Source: Rhyacichthys aspro (lineage: Eukaryota; Chordata; Actinopteri; Gobiiformes; Rhyacichthyidae). From it: DNA of 64,000 bases. A program made the translations under genes and the position numbers. Location of the stretch: assembly GCA_036850595.1 (NCBI GenBank), contig CM072156.1, forward strand, positions 8,859,441 to 8,923,440, given 5' to 3'. The first letter of the stretch is position 1, and each line of letters starts with the position of its first letter. Positions 13,740 through 25,600 of the stretch are shown piece by piece. Below the pieces are notes generated by a model. That model was not told the origin of the DNA, searched no databases, and saw only the letters and a list, made by a program, of their open reading frames with translations.

Positions 13740-13830
13740 AAAACCTCACTTCCACTTTCTCATCCAATTGATTGCAGCTGGTGCGGGGATTCGATCCGAC
13801 AGCCCTCTGATTGCGAGCTCATTCTCTCAC
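13740..13830 (-). mobile_element. Possible tRNA-derived SINE fragment
   Basis: Read on the minus strand, 13787-13797 gives GGATCGAATCC, one base off the RNA polymerase III box B consensus GGTTCGANTCC. It is preceded by GCTCGCAATCAGAGGGCTGT, which resembles the anticodon-arm to variable-loop part of tRNA-derived fish SINEs. No convincing box A or poly-A/LINE tail is visible and the flanks are diverged. It is not an intact tRNA gene because no cloverleaf closes around it. Confidence 0.3.
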
Positions 13831-16575
13831 TGTCAGGATATTGCTAGGCCAATCTCTATTGTTACTCCTGTCACTTTCAATTGTCTCCCCACTGCAGTCT
13901 GTGTGCAAGATGTGCTTCACAGTTGATGCAATCCTGCTTTAGTCCATGATATGACTTGCTATAATAATAGTGATGAGTAGTACTGATTTACTTTTGATTA
14001 AATGCACAAATAAGTTTGACAAAAGTATGGGTAAATTAGTAAAAGTGAATCATTTTTGTGACACACACTCTTGCTTTTTGGTTCCTAGCATCCACACTAC
14101 CGCCCAGCTCTGTTTTGGTAGTGCCCACCGACCTCCACTTCCCTCAGTTATTCATGAGCCATCTGCTGGGGCAAGTGCTGTGTCAGATGTGTGTCAAACA
14201 GGACCTCATCTGTCCCCCTGTTCGCCTCCTAATTGTGTCCTCGTCTGCATGCTGAAACCCCCGCTGCTGCCCCTGCATCACTCTACGGACAGCCAGCAGA
14301 CTGCCGCTCAGCTCAGTGGTCCATCATGTCCTAAATATCCTGTTTGATCTGATGTGTGCATCTTTATTTAAGATCACAGCATCTGGCTCATAAATGTTGT
14401 AGGGCCAAGCACAAGTCTGTCTGGGTGTGGGTTTGTTTGGAGCTTGTCTGAACTCTTCCAGGGAGCGACTTCAAAGAAACACAACAGGAAGAAGCCAGAA
14501 AGAGAAGATCTAGAGTGTGTTGAACAACTGGGGATGGGTCACTTTTAAAAATCTGAGAATTTTAAATCCAGAGCAGCCAAAAAGGCAGATCTATTTCTGC
14601 ACACCATTATTCTGATTGGATGGAAAAATCTTAATACTTTCTTTCCCTCCAACATTTGCAAACTGGCCATTGGTTTGTGGGGTCTTGGTAAAGCTGTCCA
14701 TATCCAAAGGTCATCAAGCGTGAGAATTTAAGATGAACTCTATTGATAGTAAAAGGTCACAATAGGTGAACTATTTCTGAGAATGTACAAATGTTCTTGA
14801 CATAATGTTATCCAAAAGTTGTAAGAAAAATGCTCTTGTGAACAGGACTCTGAGAGACATGTGAATATGGCAGCCATGAAGGGGCTAAAATGGCCTTCTG
14901 ATCATAGCCTTTTTCATGAAAGTAACTGCCACGAGCCAATCGCCTGCAATTCACAGATGCTCTTGAAAGTCAAGAACATGTCTTCCTCATAATGAAACTT
15001 TTTGGCCAAGGTAAAGGAGCTTCAAAGCAAACTTATAAAAGAAAAATGCTCCATGACAGTGTAACTGCAGGCCACTCTCTACTATAATTTCTGCCTCTCT
15101 AAAAGTAGCACTTCACCAGAAACTGTAGATGGTGAACTTATGGGAGGACTGGCCCAGAGGTCCTCACATTTGTCATAAGAATAAAAAATTCTGAAATCAA
15201 AACTATTAATAACAATATATTAACAGACAATATGAGCTAATGTTACATTTCTTAATAAGGTGCAATGTTTTGTTTTTGTAATACTTTTTATTATGCTATA
15301 ATTTTGATAATCATAGAGCAGTTTAGGCAGAGTTCAGATTACACTTTTTCAGATCTATAAATAACATATATTTACATATATGGTCCACTGAATTGCACCT
15401 GCAGCCGTTTGGATAACTAGCCAGTGTTAATAAACTAATTATTAACCACTAATATGAGAACTACAACTTCTAAATCTTGCCAAAGAGAGATTAAGTCATA
15501 CAGTTTCTAAAATGCTCAAGTTAAAAAAAAGCAAGATATTATATAATCTTTTTAAAGTCTAGATTCCTTTTTCTGAAGCATTCATTAGCCTGAACTTGAG
15601 CCTCACTGCATACATATACTGCCTTGATCATTCATACATCATAAAGTCTCTTCCAGACACTGTCTGAGCAACACTGGGACGTATTTCACTTTTGTCTCCC
15701 AAGTGACCAATGTATAAAACCATTTATAAATGCATACAGTAAATGCATGAATGCATGATACTAGCCCTAACAGGGAGGGATCATGACTATATTAAATGTG
15801 GACCTGCCTCTAACCAACACAATAATGTATCATTTGAGAAAGAGGGCAGGAGGTCCCTGTAGAGGGTCGCTGTGATTCATCTCTGACAGAGACATCACTT
15901 CCATTCTGGGCCGAGGGGATAAGACTGTCATGTTAGGCGTCCTAGCCCAATCCCCAGCCCTTCAAAGTAAAGCCACCATGATAAATCAGAGGCCCTCGCT
16001 ACCAGTTGCCCTGATGTGCCCTCTTCATCAAGAGCGGCTTTCACAACACCAAAGACACTAAATGATATAAATGATGTGCTTTGTTCCCAATAAGATGGAG
16101 GTCTTTATTAGTTCATTCTTTGAGAAGCAGACATTATTCTATTATTCGAGTACGAGTATTATTCAACAGTTTACAGATGTAATGTCTAAACCTCTGCCAG
16201 TGCACAATCCACTGGTTGGCAGGCCCCTGTTTGGTGCAGAGAGCTTTACATCAGTACAATCCAAATGTAAATACAAAATTTCATGCTTAAAGAGAAAGGT
16301 GCAAGTGACACTGTTTACTCCAAGCTGTAGAGGCTGCAGTGTCAGTCAGGATGAAACTAAAAGCTTTGTCAATCTTTAACTGGGTGGTAATTTCTAATGT
16401 ACAAGGAAATGGCTCTGAAAAAAAAGCCACTGACAGGGGCTGTCACTAGTAAGGGCTGCTCAGAGACATGTTTTGACATAGCAGATAGAAAAAGATTAAG
16501 TGTTGAAATCAAAATCAAAACTGGCAGAAGATGATAAGGAAGGGATTATATTCCAGCTAAAGCCATGATTTTGTA

Positions 16576-16597
16576 TTGACACTAAAGTTAGTGTCAA
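16576..16597. repeat. Short perfect palindrome, 10-bp arms
   Basis: TTGACACTAA at 16576-16585 and its exact reverse complement TTAGTGTCAA at 16588-16597 flank AG. No function is evident. Confidence 0.9.
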
Positions 16598-18697
16598 CAG
16601 CTCAGTGGCATTTGTAAAAGTATTAGCTCCATTTTATGTAATCACTGACATGGCTGAAAAGGTAAAGGCAAGACAAAAAGTGATGAATGACAAGGAAACA
16701 CTGGCAATGTTTGCAGAAAATCAATGGCGTGAACACAAATTTTACATCAGCTGTGTATAGACTGTAGTCTCGGGTGTAGGAGGTGAGAAGTCTAGTGAGA
16801 AGTCATGCAGAGGTTACTCAGAAGCACACTAAACAATGAGCACAACAATAGAACCATGCTGTGAAATCAAAATAGTTCATATGGTAATACAAGTATGTAG
16901 TGCATTATGTGAAGATGTTGTTAGTGAAGAAAATATAATCAGGAGTTAATGACATTGCAGGCCCTAAGCTGTCATTCAACAGATGCTAGCAAAGACAAGA
17001 CATATTATGCCGATAGTTGAGGAACCCAGCTTTGACATGCAACGCGTGGGTGGAAATAGCCTGTTAATGAATAGAGAGCAGAGGGGAGAAAAATGAAGAC
17101 GGCGAAGAAGATACATGAAGCGTAGTGTGCGATAAAATATTGCTATTGTTAGGCAGTGCTGAGGGAAAAGTGCTGCGATGCAGAAAGAGTGGAAAGTCTT
17201 GACAGCTTTCCGGTGGCAGTCTGACGGCTGAGCAGGAAGATTGGAAGGAAAGTGCAGCAGAGGGCTGCTGTCAGGCCACACCAGAGCTCCGTTTAACAAG
17301 GTCCAGAGATGAGGCGCACCACAACACATTGCAGAGGAATGAGAATGGGAACAGGGTGGAGAAGAGGGGTTTGGTGGGGGCTGAGTAGGGCGCATGCATT
17401 TTACTGAAGCCTTGCTACCTGTCATGCCTGCAAGCCTGGAATTCCCCATGTGGAAGATTGGAAATCCTTGGCAATCGTAAAGGCCAAAGACATTTCAGAA
17501 ATTTGAAGTCGTACCTGTGATTAAATTCCTATACTGGATTTGCCTGCAACACTTGAGACCTTTAGCCACGCATGGAGCAAGGTCAAGCTCCAATAAATGA
17601 ACTTTCTGTGTCCAAGCATGTTATAAAATATGCACATTGCATGAGAATTCTACTACATTTGAGAGTAGTGTAGAAATGAGCACTGCAACATACTTGTTGA
17701 TCTTCTTTTTGTATCATAACTTTGTAAATTATGTTCAGGCAAAATATTATTCGCAATATGTTACCCTGAAACTGGCAATTGTCCAGGGTGTATCCCGCCT
17801 AAGGTCTGTTTCCCTGATTTACAGCAATGAACACGCAGCTCTAACACCATCTATTTATTAATCTGATCCCTCTTGTGCAACTTTGTCATGATGGATGCCA
17901 ATAAGGCTCTAAAACTGCTATTGTTTCAGAAATGCTATAAAAAACTTTGAGTACGGGCACTGTGTAGGGTTTTGTAGTTCATTTGAACACAGACAAAAGG
18001 AAATGTATAAATAGGAATCAAAGGCTTTATGTGAAATATGTTTTGCATATTTTCCCATTTTATTTATCATTTATTTAGGGTGTAATATGGTGATTTGAGA
18101 GTTTTGAAGAACTACCAGCAATAATTAATGTGTGAAAATGTAAATGATGTTTTACTTTAAAGATGGATGCCCCAGGGCTAAGACATCATGTTTATAAGCC
18201 CAGTAAAATCACACCTCTTCATACCACATCTTCACACTGTGTTTAAAAACTACACAGTGGAAACTCTGTAGTGCTCTATAGCCATCTTTCCACCTCAGCC
18301 CTTAGGCATCAATCTCTTAGCCTGGCATGAAAGCTTATCTCCCAGCGTCAGGCTAAATGTCAACCTCAGGAATTCTGCAACACCATTAGTTATGTCTGGC
18401 CTATTAGAGTAAGCTAATTCCACATAAAAGCCACCCACCCGATTTGAAATGAGTTTGGTTTCATATGGCTCGTCTCAGCTGTTTAGGGCTTCACATCTGC
18501 GTAAGCAGCATGGAGCTGGAAATATGCAATGCAAAGCACAGATCCAATGCAACATCACTGCAATCACACATAATCCTCTCTGTGGTAGACCAGTGAATGG
18601 TATTATGGTGTTTAGACATTGTGGCTGTGTGCTTTTGACACTATGGAATTGGACTCTCAACAAGTATTGTGACTAATGATTGCATATATTTCAATGG

Positions 18698-18729
18698 TGA
18701 CTAACAATTGCTCTTTTCTGTCGTTGTAG
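18698..18729 (+). promoter_or_regulatory. rtn4r: rtn4r 3' splice site: branch point, pyrimidine tract and AG
   Basis: TGACTAAC at 18698-18705 gives a textbook branch point (CTAAC, branch A about 25 nt before the junction). A pyrimidine-rich run follows (CTCTTTTCTGTCGTTGT, 18711-18727), then AG at 18728-18729. The exon starts with GGG at 18730. In the rtn4r frame the first base of a Gly codon must come from the previous exon, so the intron is phase 1, as in human RTN4R, where exon 1 ends with the G of a Gly codon. Confidence 0.9.
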
Positions 18730-20102
18730 GGGGGCGACTCCTGATTCTTGTGATGTGGCTGAACCTCGTGCCTCAAACAGACAGCTGCCCTGCCAAGTGT
18801 GTGTGCTACAGTGAGCCCAAGCCCACTGTGGCTTGCCAACAACAAGGACTGTTTTCCATCCCGACTGAGATCCCAGTGCGGAGCCAGCGGATATTCCTCC
18901 AGAGCAACAAGCTGACAGTGGTGAGATCCACCAGTTTCAGCTCTTGCCATAATCTCACCGTACTCTGGCTCTACTCAAACAACATAAGCTACATTGAAGC
19001 TGGAGCCTTTTATGGCCTTGAAAACCTTGAGGAACTGGACATTGGGGACAATGGCAACCTCCGCACCATAAGCCCCACAGCTTTCCGAGGGTTAACTAAG
19101 CTTCATACACTTCACTTGCATAGGTGTGGTTTGTCAGAGCTCCCAGTAGGAGTTTTCCGAGGAATGTTTTCCCTACAATACCTTTACCTGCAGGACAACA
19201 ACATTCTTACCCTGCATGATGATACTTTTCTGGACCTTGCCAACCTCACCTATCTCTACCTACACAATAACAAGATAAAGCTAGTAACGGATAACATGTT
19301 CCGAGGCTTAGTCAATCTGGATCGACTGCTGCTACACCAGAATCGAGTTATCTACGTCCAACCGAGGGCTTTTAGTGATCTTGGTAAGCTGCAAACTCTG
19401 TATCTGTTCTTCAACAATCTCACGGTGCTGACAGGAGAGACAATGGAACCCCTTGAATCCCTCCAGTACTTACGATTAAACGGAAACCAGTGGATCTGTG
19501 ACTGCCGTGCAAGGACCTTGTGGGAATGGTTCAAGCGATTCAAAGGTTCTAGCTCAGAGTTGGAGTGCTACGTTCCAGAGTATCTGGCTCAAGAGGACCT
19601 GAAAACTTTGAAGAGTGAAGACCTAGAAGGTTGTGTGAAAAAGTTTCAAATTCAGACCGATCTCTTCAGCACCAAGGTACAGGCTGGAAAATTTCCTTCC
19701 AGTGAAATTCCTCTTGGTGAAGCCATTCCACGGTGTTGTCTTGGAGATAATGACAAGTCCTCCATCCTTTCTGGAAAATCTCACCACAATAACCCTGTCA
19801 AGGATAAGGGGAACATGTCCAAGCCTAAAATTACTGAGCCAGAACGAACAAAAAATGAGACCCAGCACAAACAGAATGATGGCCCGCTTGGAACCCTGTC
19901 CAACACCCTTGAAAACTCATCCAATCTCAACCCTGAGTTTATAGACAATCCAGAGTCATCAACAGCATCAAATAAAAAGAAAAAGAAGTGTCTCAAAAAG
20001 CCCAAATCGGATGCCCAGTGCATCAAAGGCCAGGGTTCCACTTTGAAAGTGCTGCGTTTTCTGTTCATTCCCACCATCTGGATATCTCTAGCCATGTCTT
20101 AG
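18730..20102 (+). CDS. rtn4r: Reticulon-4 receptor (Nogo-66 receptor 1), large 3' coding exon
   Basis: NgR1 is a GPI-anchored neuronal surface receptor for Nogo-66, MAG and OMgp. It signals growth-cone inhibition through co-receptors such as p75NTR/TROY and LINGO1. Numbering the frame from 18708, where the seven residues before the junction are intron read-through, residues line up with human numbering. A hydrophobic signal core (about 10-21) is followed by an LRRNT cap with Cys27, 31, 33 and 43, and then leucine-rich repeats to about 258 with YLYLQDN/YLYLHNN-type cores. Next come the LRRCT cap (NQWICDCRAR, Cys264, 266, 287, 309) and the paired Cys343-344, which match human Cys335-336. The Ser/Lys/Asn-rich stalk carries a PLGTL motif near 393 and a KKKKK run at 423-427. 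The hydrophobic C-terminal tail (about 448-464) is a GPI-anchor signal. N-glycosylation sequons lie at 82, 92, 179, 237, 369, 383 and 403. CVCYSEPK and the stalk favour RTN4R over RTN4RL1/RTN4RL2. Exon 1 (about 22 nt coding) is not in view. The frame is intact and ends at TAG 20100-20102. Confidence 0.96.
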
Positions 20103-20796
20103 GACTCCTGATCTCATTGTGAACACTGGACTAAGATTGTTGATGCTTATGACAATGATACAGAAGATGCAGTGACATCTCAACAGGCAGTGACTGAGAA
20201 GTCGGGAGTCATGTCGACCAAACATGGACGATGAAGACAAACAATAATGAGGATGATTAAGTACATTTAATAAAATGGATGCCTTTACAGAACACTACAG
20301 AACTAATGTATATAATGATTGGTGCCCAAATTGTTTGTTCTCTATGTACTTTATTGTACCGTGTCTAAGCTACACTTTGGAGACTCCACCCTTTTTCCTT
20401 CTCAAAAGCTTTTACTGCTTAGACAGACCACTGGGTGAGTGAAAAAGATAAAAATAAAACAAAGAAAAATAAATAAATATTAAAAAAATAAATAAATATA
20501 AGACAGAAAGCACACAAAGAATGTTGGGTCCATTTGATGATAATATACAATCTCCCCCATTATTTAAAAGTGATGCATTTGTTGGGTAATGTTATGTTTT
20601 TATGTTTAAAAAGCAAATGTTTTAACTCCCCAATTTTAGTTCTATTTTCATGACTGAAAGGGTATAAGGATAGCATTTATGGAAAGAATGCTATCAATTT
20701 GTTTATGGAGATTGCAATGGAACCATAGATATGCATTTTATTTTACTTGTGTACAAGTATGAATATATTATGAATAAAAGTTCTTATTTCATACTT
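20103..20796 (+). other. rtn4r: rtn4r 3' UTR (inferred extent)
   Basis: AT-rich sequence after the rtn4r stop codon. AATAAA occurs at 20269-20274, at 20453-20458 and several times in the A-rich patch around 20468-20500, and again at 20773-20778. I place the main end near 20790-20796 because the last signal is followed at the usual distance by a GT-rich stretch (TTCTTGTGTG, 20795-20804). Shorter isoforms ending near 20290 or 20520 are possible. Confidence 0.65.
20773..20778 (+). terminator. rtn4r: Likely main rtn4r polyadenylation signal (AATAAA)
   Basis: A canonical AATAAA with a downstream TTGTGTG element about 20 nt later, the normal arrangement of a vertebrate cleavage and polyadenylation site. 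Upstream alternatives are at 20269-20274 and 20453-20500. Confidence 0.6.
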
Positions 20797-21869
20797 CTTG
20801 TGTGATTACTGGAGATTTATGGTTGTATTAATGTGTTTAAGATGCAAGAAATACTCTGTCTAATTGAGGACATGCTGCATTGCTATGAATCATATTAGAT
20901 GTTTCAACGATTTTAGAGCAATTTATGATCAAATCAAACCATCCAAAAGTTGCTAGTTGCTGTTCAAAAGTTTATTTTCACCTGCATGACAGTAGCACAA
21001 CAGGTGCAGAGTTCAGAGTATAAAAAGTATTTTATACTTCTTACCCCTGATGCAACTGTTTCATCTTGTACTGGTCAAGAAAGACTGAACTTAGAATAAC
21101 CTATCTAGTAATTACATTATTAAGGCCTCTTTTTGATCTCAAATAAGTACATACAGTGATTGTAATATTATGTCCTGAGGGATTCTGGAAGATCAAACAA
21201 ATCAATAATTATGCTGTAATATTTTATGAAAAAACAAGGTCAACATCACTGTCAACACGCATATGATGGCTCATATTTACTGGTCTAAAGTGATGGCTCT
21301 AGGCAACGAAAAGAACTTGGCATATGATTAGAGCAAGCTACAAACACTGACACATTTGAGTGAATTATTAAGCAATGGGTAGAAAACCTTGGGGAACATT
21401 CAAAAACTGGCTTCTCACATTATAACCTTGGCTTTGAGAGCAAAACAAACCCTCAAGGCAGCATAATAAGTACTGTTTTGCTTTCTTGATAGCATATACA
21501 CTATAAAATTTGAATACAAAGTAGTGTGCACTTTCAAATGTCACCTTGTCATGCAATATTGCTTGTTGAATGGTGGATCCAGCAGTGGCATGGCCTAAGG
21601 ATAATGTAGACACATTTGCAGCAATGCAGTCAAGATACTGACAACAACCCTACCATTATCAAGTGAAAGGATTAAAAGGAATGGTCTCAAATCCTTTGAG
21701 CTGTCTTTGGCATCACTTAACCCTGGAAAGTGTATGCACTGAAGAAGAGGGAGATATTGATTTGGAGTTGAAATCAGTAAGACATACAACCTGGAGCCCC
21801 AAATGTGACACAAGCACTTGCAGGTTCACAGGAAGTGAATGATTGGCTTTGTCTGAACCCTAACCCCTT

Positions 21870-21935
21870 AATCACTATATAGGGCTGCACTATGTAGTGG
21901 ACAGTAGGGGGAACACATTTGGTATGCAGTTTTTG
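21870..21935. mobile_element. Scrap of a teleost non-autonomous DNA element
   Basis: The stretch CACTATATAGGGCTGCACTA, TGTAGTGGACAGTAGGGG and then ACATTTGGTATGCAG resembles the common fish repeat reading CACTATATAGTGCACTATGT, AGTGAATAGGG and then CATTTGGAATACAG. Only one end is visible and no partner inverted repeat was found nearby. The match is from memory. Confidence 0.35.
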
Positions 21936-22627
21936 AGGTTGTCTGAGGGAATGCCTCCAGAAATTTTCCTGAGGTGTCTATTCACAAATGCATCCAAAGT
22001 CTAGAAGTTGTCTGCAGGTTTTGCGTTCTTATATGTTCGTCATGGTCTGGGTGGTTTTACTGAACAGCTGGGGATGGGCAGCGGGTTAATGGGTGCAGTG
22101 TAGTGCTTAAATAGCAAGACAGTTTGCATCACAAAGCAGGCAGACAAAAAGCTTTCTCTTTTGCAATGATGGGGGTTAATGCGTTAATATCAATAAAGGT
22201 GCGTGTATTTGAACATCTGCACAATATAACCAAACAGTGGAAAGTAAACATTAAACTAGAAAATGGGCTTGCAGACAAACACATATTATCATTAGAATTA
22301 GGAAAGATGCTATTTTAAGTGTATGGAACTGGGTCACTTGTCATGTTTCCATATTCACACTAACATTTTTGTACTATTACTATTAGATGTCTCTGAAAAA
22401 CTACTGCGGCGGCGACAAGTACAGCAAGCCCAGTGCACGAGAGGGAATCGCCAACTGTAGTTTGAGAGAAGTTTGTGTCCTGAATTATAGCTTAAAAGAG
22501 TCTCCTCTAATAAAAGTATGATGAAGTCTCTTGACTTCAAGGGTGACACGTTCAAATTAGCTTGATCATCAGAAGCATTTCCATTCCGGCAAAAACAAGG
22601 TCTGTGGAAGTGAGCCTTTGAAAGAGT

Positions 22628-22666
22628 TTCATGCTGAGAGGAAACTAGAGTTCCTCTTAGCATGAA
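22628..22666. repeat. Hairpin with a 16-bp stem and 7-nt loop
   Basis: The arm at 22628-22643 (TTCATGCTGAGAGGAA) pairs with 22651-22666 (TTCCTCTTAGCATGAA) with a single G-T wobble. The stem is shorter than a typical pre-miRNA precursor and the flanks do not pair well. Confidence 0.85.
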
Positions 22667-25600
22667 TAACATTTGGAACATTTGGCAGGATAAAAAGATC
22701 CACCCTCACACCACATTCATTCACACGTTGGAGTTTATATTTACCAATAATTCACACATACTGAAGACTTTTTATTGTATCATTGTCACATGATTTTAAT
22801 TAAAACACACTCGGGTAATAATTAAATATAATACTTATTTGTAAAGATACACACACTCACCACATGGACACAACTTTAAAGCTCCTTTTTTGCATAATTA
22901 TCTAATGCATATTCAGAAGTCCTTGAAATAATTAAAGGGGAAATCTAATCCAACAAAATATGAGACAAAAATATGATTCTATTTTGAGTATAACAACCCC
23001 TCTGTTTACCTTAATTTATTATTTCAATGTGATAAAACTGTTCATTAGTCTGCACACTGAAGTAAATACTTCATCACTGATCTTTCTATAGATTGAGAAA
23101 CTTTGCCTTGGGATGTACTACCACTACTACATAGCTGTATGAGTTCAATTTAGTCCAGGAACCAGAGCTACTGGATGTGACAGGGTGGGCATCTGAGGTA
23201 GCCTTTTCCTGCTAACACAAAAACAGCTCAAAGGTTTTGTATAGTATATTTTAAGGTAGGGATAAAATGCAATTCAGGTGAAATACATTAAAGGTACTAT
23301 CTGAGTTATGTCTGTTCAAAACATTCTGTGCTCTGAAGCGTTGTCCTGAAAAAATGACTTCTACTCCCATTCAGTTGCTGTCCGAGGAGACCAATACCCA
23401 TCTGCTTGTTTCTTTTTCAAGCCAAATTCAAATTCATCTTCATTTAGTGGACCCAACAAGCCTGACCTGAGCCCTGGCCTTCTGCTGGACGTCCACCACT
23501 TTCTCTTCAGCTTGACAGCCCCAACCTTACCCCATCCAGGGAGCGTTTGACAGTCTTCTCCCTTCCTTGCAACGGCAGAGAAAAGTGAAGCTAATTATAC
23601 AGCCTCCATCTGCACTGAGGGTCCGGATGCAACACGGATTAGCATCTTGGCAGACAGTCAAATATCTACAGGCTACGGAAGATAAGGGTGGTGAAGCAAC
23701 AAACACTCAGCTCTCAGTAAATTCTAAAATGTTACATTTAGCTTGCATTTTGAATGTGTCATTATCTATCAGCAACAAATCTGGGAGACTTTAAGTCTGG
23801 AGAGATACAGTCACCAGACTGTGCCTCATGCAATAACACTGGTATAAGTGATGAAGACATTGCAGCTTCACACAGAAACAGACTGTGAGCTGTTTTTTTA
23901 TCCCCCCACCCCACCTCCAAACAGCAAATATTTAATACATGAATAAAACATCAGAAGTTTTATCATATTAATTTTGAAACATATTTAAAAATTAACCAAT
24001 GCAGTCTAAAATAATTGTATAAATTATTAATCCTTGGTTGAAAGTACTTGGAAGTAATATGTTGGAGGTGATAACAAGGACAAGAAGTGATCACTATGCT
24101 AATGTAAACTAGTTATTTGCTGCAGGCCACATGACAGGCATCACATAATAGTGTAAAATAAACTTAATCATTTTGAAAAAAAAATAAAATAAATTATATA
24201 TAGATAGTTCAGCATCCAGCCTTCTTCAAACACATGTAAAGGAGGAAAGTCCCATTACAATCAGATTAGTTGTAACCGTAACTTTTTTATTGTATAAGCT
24301 CTGTTTACCTATGTTAAGTTTCTTCAAAGGCTCTGGACTATAGAAGTGAAAAAACAATGAATCCCCGCCTGTATCTGAATGTCTGTATTCACTAAAATGA
24401 CCCGCCTTCAACTCCTAATGCAAATTCCAGCAGACGCTCAATGTCTTCTCTAGAAAACACCAACCTTTGATCATATGTAATAAGGCATTTTTCCTTAGCT
24501 TCAGCGAATGTGACTGAAATATTTGAGTTCATGGCTCGAGGCAAAGGCTTATATGAGAAAGTTGAGACTGTGCGCTACAGTGGAGTCCCAGACTCCGACA
24601 GAAGGCTAAAAGTGTTTGCCTTCCTCTCTGCATACTAAACACACCAGCCCTATCACGCCCAACTCCTCTGTCTATTTATTTTTGTCACTCAGTTCATATC
24701 ACACTCTCACTCACCTTTTTTCACTCACTTTCTTCACTCGAACAAATGCTGCGAGATAATTTATGCTTCAACAATCTTCAAACACCTGACTTAAGTGTTT
24801 CAGGCTGTTAAATGTATTCCATCTTTTCAATCAATACATGGGTGAAAATTACCTGTGAGATTAGACAAACCCACTGAAATTAAAGTAATCATTCTCATAT
24901 TTTTACTTGATGTTTAAGTGAGAATCTTGATAGTTACTCTTAACTCTAATGTGCAAAGGTGAAAACCTAAAAGTTGGTACAATCAATTACTTGCTGGCTG
25001 CTGATGAATTGCGGGAGCGGGCCCACTCATGTTCGCTCCAGTCCACGCACCAGTGGACCCTCTCCATTATGTCAAGACCATCCTTCTCTCCTTTAAAGGT
25101 GTTGCCTCTGGATATTTCCTCTGAGTCATGCCCAAAATGAACTCATGATCCCGTGCCTTTGGTGTGGACTTTACTGAAACCTGGTTGCTAGGTTGCTACT
25201 TTCACACATTTAAAACTCATTGATTTTAATATAATTTATTGAACTTTACAAAGGCTTTATTTTATCATTAATCAGCACATATGTCATAAATGATAGAAAT
25301 AGAAACTTTATTTTGTCTGTTCCAAGTAAAAAAAGAAATTGGTCTTTGGAAATGGCTTATTCAGTCACACTTAAGTACATCCACATCTGGACATTTAAAA
25401 CATATTATAAAACCAGATGTAATTAATAAAACAGTGCAACCTAGTTAATATTATTCAGAACAGTTATTGCAGGAAATATTCTGCCTCCAAGGCAAAAAAG
25501 GTTCTGTCAACTGTACAGGCATTACAACACACAACATGTTAGGCTTTCTATTTTTGATCCAAAGTGCTTGCTGAATGATCAGTATTGAATCACTGAGTGA

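Larger units (their letters stand above)
1..18729 (+). other. rtn4r: rtn4r intron 1 (3' 18.7 kb of it)
   Basis: Non-coding, AT-rich DNA running up to the splice acceptor of the rtn4r coding exon. I infer that it is intronic because the exon at 18730 needs an upstream donor exon giving a signal-peptide start and one leftover base, and in human RTN4R that first coding exon is only 22 nt long. I found no matching 22-nt exon (ATG, about seven codons, a G, then a GT donor) here, so it probably lies left of the window. The longest open frames here do not look like real genes. Somewhat more balanced, possibly regulatory stretches lie around 6110-6340, 7855-8060, 14090-14340 and 15840-16040. Repeats are listed separately. 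Confidence 0.7.

Noticed and set aside
13787..13797. tRNA gene on the minus strand
   Set aside because: Only a box-B-like word is present. No acceptor stem or D-arm can be formed, so a SINE scrap is the most that can be claimed.
13663..13926. ATGAAGAGGACTGGAG at 13663 as the missing rtn4r exon 1 (human begins with the codons for MKR)
   Set aside because: The following bases are ATATGG, not a GT donor, and the length does not fit 22 nt. The similarity is likely coincidence.
16976..17449. Minus-strand open frame of 157 codons, the longest after rtn4r
   Set aside because: Pro/Ser/Cys/His-rich composition typical of a chance frame, no family resemblance, no supporting splice or promoter signals, and it lies antisense inside the intron.
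18708..18729. In-frame extension of the rtn4r frame upstream of 18730 (TTG read as Met)
   Set aside because: It is the pyrimidine tract and AG of the intron read as protein. TTG is not a plausible start here and the exon junction at 18730 explains the frame.
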